Shown: positions 53,901-64,000 of the stretch, piece by piece
How the letters are laid out: each line of letters opens with the position of its first letter
Numbering within the stretch: the first letter of the stretch is position 1
DNA from: Albula goreensis
Lineage: Eukaryota > Chordata > Actinopteri > Albuliformes > Albulidae
Direction: 5' to 3'
NCBI GenBank assembly: GCA_022829145.1
Contig: CM040755.1
Span: forward strand, 13,517,063-13,581,062
DNA: 64,000 nt
Program-made: the position numbers and the translations under genes
Notes under the pieces: model-generated
What the model saw: the letters and a program-made list of their open reading frames with translations, nothing else
Database searches by the model: none
What the model was told of the DNA's origin: nothing

Positions 53901-56900
53901 CATTCTTCTGCTTATTCTTTTCATTAAAAAATCATTTAAAATATTTAAAAAAAAAACCACATGTACACATTGAAAACTCAGAACTTATCTTAATGCTTAA
54001 TCTGTTAGAGCTTCAATGATCTATAATTCACTAAAAAGCAGACCTGGGCCAAACAGACTTATGTTAGTTATTTTATTTGTGAATGCAACAGCCTCCGAAA
54101 AATAGTTAAGCTATTCATATAAATATTTTAATATTATATGCAAATATTTTTAATATTAAAAGATGGATCTATGACATACCAATTTCTTTAAAAATAATAA
54201 TAACATTGAAAATGTACAACTGTACTCATCTCAGGTCAGGAGAGGAGTGCCTTTGGTCCTTGAGTTAGTTGAAATTGTAATGTTTACTATGAATTATATT
54301 TTGCAGTACAAAGCCTTACGAAAACCAAGTACCTGTAAACATTTCTATTCATTTTCAGTAATCCAGTTAGTTTCCCTCAATTGTCCAACATCGTAACACT
54401 AGTGATGTCTACTGTCATTCTTTCAGCTATTATTCTTATATCATGTATGTTATCCCTGCCAACACAGTAGAACCTCAGTAAACCTGGAACACTGGTCATA
54501 TGAACAGTGTATAAACCTTGAATTATGTCTTACTAATTTCAAAAAGTGATGTAAAAGATTGCACCCTAAATCAAAATGCTGTCACTCTGTACTTAGATTT
54601 AAAATATAGAATGTATAATCATGATTGTACAAAGGGACATGGCTTTGTGCTGTGGTTAAACAATACTATTTGGGAATATTAACCAGCTGAATAGCTGAAA
54701 AAATTACTTCCCCTAAAGATTGATTGTACAAATCTGTTAAAAAGACAAATTATGTATAGCCAGCTATGTTGCAGAATAGCTAGACACAATTAAATGAAGG
54801 AAATAAATGTAGGTGAGTAGCTATGGAAATCGCATGTGCATATCTAGTTGCTTGCTTACCACCAATGCAAAAAGGCAAACATGAATGAATTTTGCATAAC
54901 AAAACAATAATGGTAAGTGATCGACTAAAACAGCAGTACCTGCCTCTATATATGCAGACAATAGTAAAACAGGCCTTTTAATGTAACTTCCCTGTTGTGC
55001 ACTGTGGCTTTTCTGTTGAAAGGATCTTCACTAACCTTGCACTTTTATCTCTCTATCTAGCATTTTTATTGGTAACTCTCTAAGAAATATACACATATGT
55101 TTTTTTTCCTCTTGTCATTTTAAATTATATTTTACAATGTTTTATTTTTGAGTTCAAAAGATGAATAGCACTTTATTTTTGCTGTTATCAGTTACGAAGA
55201 TGTGTATTAAAGGTATATGCATAACATGTTACTATATCCAATTTGAGAAGTGAAGGTGGGGAAGAAAAGTCTGAGACTTTCAAGATGTAGTCAGCAAAAG
55301 CCAGGTTGAATCTCACATGATCTACTGTATTAGAGCATAAAAATACTGCTTAATCATATTCATGTTCTAGAGGTTAAACATGATGACTGGCAGATGGACT
55401 GTGAAAACAAAATCATGTTCATAACGAGGCACAATGAAAAGGTTTACTACTCGCTATAAGTGCCACAGCTCCAGGTGTTGATGAACCATGGGTCTTCCAG
55501 CTCAGGTAGGGTGGAGGGGGAGACTTGCCAAAGGGTATCATTAATGTATGCTGTAAATGGTGCACTGTGCCCTGATGTGGCATAGCTTAAATCTGCTGGC
55601 TCAGTTTTTTTTTATCCCGGCATGTGTTACTGCACAGATGCTTTAATCTATGTCTCACTTGTATCCAAATTAGAACCTGGCAGAAAGAAGAGAATATGAT
55701 GTTCTTATTGCTCATTATTTCCAGCTTTTCATCTTTTATGCCTTTCCCCCTTTTTCTCTCAGTTCTGGAATGCCCAATTGTATTCAGAAACCACATCCTT
55801 CGCTGTGGCCTCCGCTATCAATCAGAGTTCAGACAAGTACATATGCTTCTCTAAATGTGATTTCAGCCACTTTTTTCCACACCTCAGTCCAACTTGCACT
55901 GACATGAGTCAGAGGAAGGCGGTCAACGTGCAACTAGTGTTGGAAAACTGTGACGCCGGACCAACGGATTGCTAATCCACACTAACATATTCCTCCCTTG
56001 GGCTGAAACAGTGCCTTAGCAGAATAGGCCACCTAGTTGCCATAATCATTTTAAAATGCTTGGACTATTAAAATAATATATTTATATACTTAATTTATGT
56101 GATGTTTTTACATAAATGTGGTAATGTTTGATGTAGTACCAATATCATGTCTTACCAAGATCATGTCTACACCAAAAGTGTAGGTGGGGGTGAGGGAGTT
56201 GGGGTTCACATTAAGTTATGAGTCACTGCAATTATTGGAACTGACTATCAAAAAAGGTAATGCATGTAAAAATGTATCGCCCATAGTTAAACACATTATT
56301 CACCTGATCCTGCACCAGCTACAGTGCTTCTGTTGTGTTTGTGGATGGGAAGACAGTGATGGTTTCCACACTATGGTTAGCCCTTGGCAAAGGCCATTCT
56401 ACATTGATCATAGGCCTTGACTAAGCTTTCCTTCACAGTGGCCATCCTTAATTGGATAACACTGACATGAGTTACCAAGCAGTGACTCTGGACCCTGATG
56501 TCCTATAGTGCCGTAGTGCTGTTAAAATGTTTAATATTCAAATCTACCATAGTCAGCTCCACGTTAAAAGGGCTAGTGTGAAGTTTGAAGGAAGCTAGCC
56601 CAAGTCTACCATTGTTTAAGGGGGGTAAAGATAGCCCAGGACTGAAAGTGTGAGAACCTTGCAGGTGAATCCAATTGTGTGAAAAGGGTCTTGCAAAAGG
56701 TTAAGTCAGCTATAAAAACATTAAATCTTTTTCTGTAAGCATCAGAGAGACCTGTGTTTGGGAGAATAGAATAGTATAATGCCCGCACAGTTTACAAAAA
56801 AATATTGTAGGTCCTTACACCCCATGCCAAATTCATTAATTGCATCATTTACTCTACTATGGACCGATATAGGTGGTTTAATGTACTTTTTGTATCATAG

Positions 56901-59900
56901 CCTGCTACATATTATTTAAAGCCCTGCTGTTAGTAATCTAAGTAGCCCTTGAAGTGAGACAATTTTGTAGAAGGGTAAAACATGGCCTTGAAATTTTTAT
57001 TAGCATGTTAGTCAGACACGCAACAGGTTAGCAAAATAACAACCTGTAAAACCCTCGTGGAGAGGGGCTCCCTTCACCCTCATCTGGAAGCATTTCTGCT
57101 CACAAAGGAGGACAGACAGACGCAGTGCATTCCCAGGGATGAGAATGATGATGTCCGTGCAAAGGAAGCCTTCTGCAGGAGGGGGAACTTATCTCAGCCC
57201 AGAATCAGATAATCCTCCAAACAACAGTCTCCTGGAAGTGATTACATGTTAAAGGAAGACCTGAACAAGCAAGAGGAAGAGCTCCCTATTCTGAAAGTGA
57301 TTGGTCTTTCGTGTAAATTGTCATTTGCAGGCCAATGTAATCCTGACGAGATCAGTGAAATTACTTCCTTGTCATACATCTCATTACCTCCATTTGAGAA
57401 ATGGCTAAAGAAAATGCTGGCTAAAAACAAGGAAATCCTCCAATCATAACATGTCTGAAAGCACAAGTTCCATATATCAATTCATAAATTGAGAGAGATA
57501 TTGCAGTTCCATGGAGATTTTAAACGAAACATGATGGAGAAAATGCATTTGATTCTATTTCAGTGTGCATTGCTATCAGTGGGTGACAGAACCTAAGGTT
57601 TGAGTTTGTAGAGCATTATGATGCTGTAATGAGACATCAGTAGAATAAACATCCTCTCTCAGGGTGCATGTGACTCCAGCACAATATGTATCCAGCCGCG
57701 TGGTGTCTATTTTAATGCACTTTTACACTGAACACAAATCAAGGAGAATGAACTCTGATTATTAATGTATGTGTGCCACAAATAAAAACACATTTTACTC
57801 CTGCTTATCATTTATCTTTACAGGTATCAATCCAGAGTTTATTAAAATATAGATGAAGACATTGTTGATCAAGACCATACAATAAGAAGTGTTAGAAAAA
57901 GAATTATGCCCAACATTGCCTTGGTTAGTTGATACAAAACTTGCTTCTGATGACAATGTGGTAAAATAAAAATACAGTAACATTGCATATATATGAAAAC
58001 AAAACTGCACACAACTCAAAAACAGTTAGGATAGTTCACACATCACAGTGGTTTAATGACTTCGAGCTCCATGCAGTGATAATTAAGTCAAATGTATATA
58101 AAGATCTTATGCATCTGTATTACATTAAGGCTTTCCCAACTTTGGATTAAACAGGGTTGCTCTTTATAACCAGGAATGCTGTGGTTATTCAGAATCATGC
58201 CTGAGTAGAATCCATGAGGTTTTGCCTCAAAAAGCCATTGCTGAGTCGGTCAGGAGAACTCCGGCTCTACAAAACTCCCCCAATCCATGGCACAAGAAGC
58301 AGATCCACAGCATTCCCTCATTGTATGTGCATGAAAATGAGTAATAACTACATCATTTGTTTGGTGGGGGAAACCTTGCAGTACTGACATGTCATGACAT
58401 CAGCAGTAATGCTTTCTGTCTCAGGAGCTGCGGATTGTATGTGTGTTTAGCCATTTTGACCCCAAATCAACACACATACACTAGACTGTGTTGTGTTAGG
58501 TCATATGATACAGCATACTATACCACAGATAAATATTTACTAATGATATTTGTTTTCTCTAAGAAAAGGAACACTAAATATGGAGAAAGATTAAATGATT
58601 GTTATATACCTCACAAAAATATTTTGGTCATTCCTCATTTTAACATGGCACAATTTGCTTACATTTTTCTTTTTTAAACTGGATACAAATTTTACCACAG
58701 TTTCTGGTAGCTATTGGTTTGGTATTGGTTAAATTCTCAGTGTCAGAGGTCAAAGCCATAGAGATGTCTGGTTGTTTTTTGCTGACAGACAGTGTGCTGT
58801 TCTCCCAAAACCCAACTGATTTCCTGGTCAGTGTCAAAGGTCAAGATGTGACATTTTTCGGGTATGTTTTTTTCTTTACTAACTGCTTTCTTTTCCACTT
58901 GTGAATTTCCTTTAATTGATATAAACACAAATGTTTGGCTAACTTGCACACTTGTACATTCTTGTCCACTAAAACCATTACATATCAAGTATTTGCTGCC
59001 TAGAGAGGCATCATGATATTATATCAGTACATATTAGCAAGAGTATAGTAAGCAGGACTCAACAAGTTAGTGGAAATGGCATGTCTGCTATTGCTCTTCA
59101 TTTTGGATTTTGCTGCATTATAAGCTGACCTCTCCATTGTATGTTGAATTCTGCTGTGTCTCTCGTTGATTAGTATAGCATGCAATATATGATTATTTAG
59201 TGGAATGTTATATAATGAATTGGCTATTGGTAGATGTATGTGCACTACTCACCTCTGAAAACCTCCAGACACCACAGTTTATCAAACTTTGGCCATTAGA
59301 GTCAAAGAAAGCCCCATATGCTCTCTTTATAGAACATGCTTTGAAGGTCAACATACACAGGCATGCACACAAACATACACACCCAACATACATAAAAAAA
59401 CATACAGCAATGCTACAAGCTCAGCTGGTGAGGCTTTGTTGAGGCTTATAAAATGTGTCCAACACAGATCTAAGAACAACTACATCAATTTGGATGAACA
59501 GTTTCTACAAGGTACAAAGCTGTCCAGGATTACAATTTTACTGGTTATTTTAAGATACCTTTCCTCTTTAATACCTCTAAAGCATCCACATGCTTTTTTA
59601 AGGAAGGCACTGGTATGTCAAATACAACAGCAGATATTTGATTTTAGTGACAGCAGCTAACACAATGATCCCAAACAGCTGTCTGTATGTTATGTAGGAT
59701 CTATAAATTCCCAAGGCACTGAGTGACTGAAAGCATGTGCATACTTTTGAACAGAGCACCACTGCATCCAGCTTGCTTTAGAAGTGTTTAAATGGTGAAT
59801 GTTTCTTATGATGATATTCTCTAATAAAATAGGTTATCTACTGAGTTGCTGTCACATTATAAGAGACAGAAGAAATCCATTTCTAAGTAAAACATACTAT

Positions 59901-62900
59901 TCCTGTGGGGTGACTTGCTCTATTTCTCTTTTTATAATTTGATATAAAAAGACAATCAACATTTAGGAATGATGCTGTGCCCTGAAATAATTTGCAACTG
60001 TGGAAGCAAAGAGTGGACGTGGCTGGAGCTCCCCTATCCCATCATATTCTTAATTTCACATCTAAATGAAGTTTTGAGTGTGAACAAAATAAATAATGTT
60101 TATTACTACAGAGCAGTACTTTTCACAAAGATTTATGAAGACCAGGAGTAGCTGCAGAAGCAAAGACCCTTTACATCTGACCAAGGTTTATGTGTCCACA
60201 TGACTATAAAAAAACAAATGGTTTGTTCTCATCCCTCATGTTCTCATGCATAGGAGAATGTCAATGTTGACATTCTCATATGCATTCAGACGGGTTTATT
60301 CAGTTCGTCATGCAGAGAACCAGGAGGATGTCAGAAAATGGGAATGACTTTCCCTCTATATGGTCTCTTCAGGCAGAGCAAATGTTTTTCTAGATCTGCA
60401 AGATCAATAATAATTCAGACCATCTCCTAAAATATAAATCGTATAGAAAATATAAGTGCAAAAATAAAGTGTAATCAAAGATAGCAGTAAATAATTACAA
60501 GTAAACAATTTACAAATTTCACAATTTAAATTCAGTAAAAATATGTTTTACTAAAATGTACTCCTTTAAGAATGTATGTATTCTGTCAGACATGGTTAAG
60601 AAATATTGATGATAGAGTAAATCAGTTTTAACAGTAGCAAACTCTAGTAATAGACAGGGATGTAGGGTGAAATGTGAAGGCTAAGTAGGGGACCATTAAC
60701 CATGTTTTCACATCAGATTCTCATTGTTAAAGTGATCAAATCTGTCAACTTTTCTTGCACTAACACATACCTTGACTATGACCCAGGAAGAGCATTTTCA
60801 AAGAACAGGCTTCATTAGTCTGGAAGATTGTCTGCCCTGCTGTGCTGTAAGCACACTAATCAGATTTTAGTTTTCTAAAAGAGCTACCACTTAGAATATG
60901 CCTCTTCAGGCAATCCTGCTAAAGTGTGAGCACATCTTCTTTACTGCAAAGCTCACTGAGTTTCAAAGGGAAAGCCTACCACAGTGTGTTCAGAGCTGTA
61001 ACAAATGGAACCTCCTTGCAAAAATGTATAAGCAAGTTATTGCAAGTAGTGTGCCTCTGCACACAGTCTTGTTTCATGTCCCTTTCTGGATAACAATCAA
61101 GAATGTCTGAGTGCTATGTCGCTTACTTCACGTAAGACTTAATACGGGCCTCTAAATGCAATACTCTAAGTGTTTAATTCTCAGGAAAATAAGCTGACCT
61201 TTCTGTTTAAAAATAGATTAGCTGTGTCTAATCAATGGAGAGCATGAAACAGGTTCTGTAACTCAAGCACAGGATCAAATTATAGTAAACATAAATGGTC
61301 ATTGCTTTATCCTGCCTTTCCTCAGAGGAAACCCATCTCATAACTGCAGTGGGCTTCAGGCGAATAAACATGGGAACATTTTTTCGAGGGATACAAATGA
61401 CACTTACCAGTAAAAACTGAAGCATCTTGCACAACTAACTTTCCCACTCACTGCAAATGAAAAATTATCCTTCCTGAAAATTCTCATTTCTCAGTTTCTT
61501 TTTTCATTACACAGTGCATAGTGCCCAGACAGTGATTACTCTGTGGTCTCAAACTGATTGTATTGTCCTGCAGCAGCACGATACCCAACTCCAATATACT
61601 GCTAGGGTTAAATATAGACTAATGTGCATAGGCTCTATCCCCCAACGCAGACCAATTACCATGGAATTTAGAAAGCAAAAGCTTAACCCAAAGAGTCAAA
61701 TAGCAGCTAGATATTCAGTATCCAAGAATAGTCTGACCTTAAACATAATCCATTTCTTAAATGTACAAACAGTCATATCTATAAACATGAGATGGGGGCA
61801 TTTATTAAACAGCAGAATACTGCGCATGACACGCTCTCTTTCTAGGAATGCTTTAAAGACTATTGGGAGTTTATTGTGGCATTATATGATGAAGTCATTG
61901 CTAATAGCTGAAGTTTATGCTAAACATTAAAAGCTAGTTTAAGAAAAACATGGGTACTCACTTATCACAGTGGCAATTCAGGACATACAGACAGGTTAAC
62001 TCAAAGTTACCTCCATTATCTTCCTTCATTACAACATGTTTTTGGAAAATTCAATATTACAAATAATACCCAGGCAGATGATTCTAGAAATGGTGTGGAA
62101 TATTGAGAAATTATTGTCAATGCAGCCAAATAATCAACATTCTAAGTAGTGATTGAGCAGTAGCTTTTAGTCCTTTTTTTCATGACTCCACATTTTGGCT
62201 AAGTATTTTTAGATGTGTTCCACATCCAAGCTAAAACATCTGTCTCCCCCTTTAAAATCACTATTATGCTTTGTCTTTGAAAGAATACAGTTATGGAATT
62301 CAAAGGTAACTTTAATTGTTAAAACATTAACCATATTGTACATTGTAACCTACTATTTCCTTGTTTGTTTGTCATATTGACGGCACTCAGATTTAATGTA
62401 ACGTGGCAAGTTTAAAATTGGTTACCCATTAAAAGAAAAGTTGTTTTGTAGATTGGAGATAGTTCAAAATGTGCAAATAATTTTACCTTCCCTATGCCCC
62501 TGTCAATAATCAATTTTCCTTTAAAGAGAAAGAATGAGAGGTATTAAAGTGGCATACTCACTCAGAGGCTGTCTGCCTTCAGACCCAAAGCTTCCCTGAT
62601 ACTGTTAACTTCTTATTTGGTTCAGTCTGTTCAATTGTTTAATCTGCCCAGAGCAGCAACAATTTAAGCATAGAAACTCAAACAGACTGCAGAAATATCG
62701 CCACCTGGTAGCAGGAAGAAATCTTGTATGAGACATGTTAGAATAATGTTAAAATAAAACAAGATACAGAGAGAAAGTTTAACTGTAACAGAAAAAAAGA
62801 CTTCTGAGTGAGTGACAGGAAGCAGATGCAGCCCTTAAAAAGAGGATTCATTTATTCAAATGTGTAACAGAAAATTGGCAGAGAGCTGAAGAGTCCTGCT

Positions 62901-64000
62901 TTATCATTGATGGACTTCTGAATTTATAGTTTATGCTATTTGCATTGCACAATTTTATATCATGGCGGGATTGCTAACCCAATATCTATAGCAGTTCATA
63001 ATAGAAGGAAAGACTGTCATTATTTTACATTGCCACTAACTGAAAATCATTCATTCTCATTCTCAGTTCCAGAAAGATCTAATAATTCACAGTCATTTAT
63101 TTCAAATCATGCATAATCATCCCTTAGCAAGTAAGCTTGATTTAAAAAGTGATGGATTTAACCCAATAGCCTACACATCCAGATTGGTTTCTGGGCACCA
63201 TCACTTGCTGAATTTGTTCACAACCCCACTGTGACTGGACACAGTTAGCTTTGGCACTTTGGGGTAGGGTGAGTTTATGTCAGTCAGGGTTCCTTGGGGT
63301 AACCCTGCATAGACAGCAGAAATCTACTCACCAGTCACATACAGGGTGGAAAATGTCATCCCACAGGAAAGGGGATTAGTAAGGGGAGTAAATCAATTAG
63401 AGATGCATTATCAGTGCTAGCCATCCTGTAGTATGCTGTGTGGTTTGTTTTATGCAAAACTACTAGCTCAGGGAACAAGAGCTCGTATTTTTGTAGGAAC
63501 CTCTGTATTTTAATGGGGAGATCTTAGACTTAGGGAGACAGCATCAGCAATTGTAATGTATTGAATTTAACTTTTGATGCAGGTGAGAAAGCATGAAAAC
63601 ACAGTATTTGTGGCCATTTAATACTGGAGTAAATGGGGATTTAATATGTGTGGTTATGCACCAGAGAGAAAAGCTGCATTGTGAGGTACAGTAGAGAAGA
63701 AGATGTTGATCTCTTCATTGTATCATGTCTCTTTTCTCTGCCCTCTTAAAGAGTCCTGAAAAATGGTCAACAGCCCTACCTAAAGCGATAAAGTCTTAAA
63801 TGTGATTTTTATACTGCAAACAAATAAGTCCGTTTTTATTCTCACATAATATTATTAGTTAATTCCACTAGTTGAGATAATGTGTAATGTTTTTTTAAAT
63901 GCTTACATTTGTTGTTTTAATTTCAGGGCATATTTAGTTACATTCTTCTTTGGACTGAATAAGCCAAACCGATACATCTCCAGTTCTCTACAGTATCTTT
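53901..64000. other. Gene-free flank downstream of galk2
   Basis: About 10 kb of mostly AT-rich DNA. ORFs here are short and lack splice partners or recognisable motifs. Neighbours expected from mammalian synteny (FAM227B, FGF7) are not recognised. It contains a 38-bp near-perfect palindrome (60247-60284) and complex blocks near 55880-55980, 57040-57450 and 60890-61130. Confidence 0.6.
60247..60284. repeat. 38-bp near-perfect palindrome
   Basis: Two 18-nt arms with one mismatch around a 2-nt centre (core GAGAATGTCAA-TG-TTGACATTCTC). Confidence 0.92.

Noticed and set aside
55740-55980. Possible exon after a pyrimidine tract (CCCTTTTTCTCTCAG at about 55750)
   Set aside because: The acceptor looks good, but the 65-aa frame has no family match I recognise and no matching donor or neighbouring exon.
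61514-61930. 138-aa ORF in the downstream flank
   Set aside because: Longest ORF there, but no recognisable domain, weak composition and no promoter or splice partner. Kept only as unexplained flank.
63900-64000. Possible acceptor (TTTTAATTTCAG) at the window edge
   Set aside because: The following sequence soon hits stops and shows no homology I recognise; too short to judge.

Overview
This is vertebrate, very probably teleost fish, nuclear DNA. Genes are split into many short exons with GT-AG introns. The window also holds a 1.6-kb Tc1-like transposon of the fish IR/DR type, long (TG)n, (CA)n and (TA)n microsatellites, and the TAACGTTA / GCTAGCTAGC palindromic words I associate with fish promoter-proximal DNA. 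I cannot name the species.

Three complete protein-coding genes were assembled exon by exon. Every junction keeps frame, and the totals match the family lengths. (1) secisbp2l, minus strand, 18 coding exons from 20991 down to 684, 1091 aa: an L7Ae-type RNA-binding protein of the SECIS-binding protein 2 family. (2) cops2, minus strand, 13 coding exons from 30046 down to 23294, 443 aa: subunit 2 of the COP9 signalosome. (3) galk2, plus strand, 10 coding exons from 30672 to 53521, 455 aa: the GHMP-family N-acetylgalactosamine kinase. As I recall it, order and orientation are the same as SECISBP2L-COPS2-GALK2 on human 15q21, so this is conserved vertebrate synteny rather than a functional operon.

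Layout: 1-683 is secisbp2l 3'UTR, which probably continues beyond the window. 684-20991 is secisbp2l, with the Tc1 element (1612-3238) and a tRNA-like SINE remnant in its last intron, a TG/CA repeat pair in intron 10, and a 7.3-kb first intron. 20992-21300 is its 5'UTR and promoter. About 21300-23293 is cops2 3'UTR and the gap to secisbp2l. 23294-30046 is cops2. 30047-30671 is a compact head-to-head cops2/galk2 promoter with a ZNF143/Staf-like site. 30672-53521 is galk2, with an 11-kb intron 5 and a 5-kb intron 8. 53522-64000 holds the short galk2 3'UTR and then about 10 kb in which I recognise no exon. It contains a near-perfect 38-bp palindrome and a few unusually complex, possibly conserved non-coding blocks.

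I found no convincing undescribed gene system. The best leads are the (TG)n/(CA)n pair beside a splice donor in secisbp2l, a 25-nt micro-exon in the same gene, the promoter word clusters, the shared cops2/galk2 promoter, the palindromes, and two short ORF or conserved-element candidates (34525-34719 and 57040-57450). Comparisons with human proteins are from memory, not from a search.
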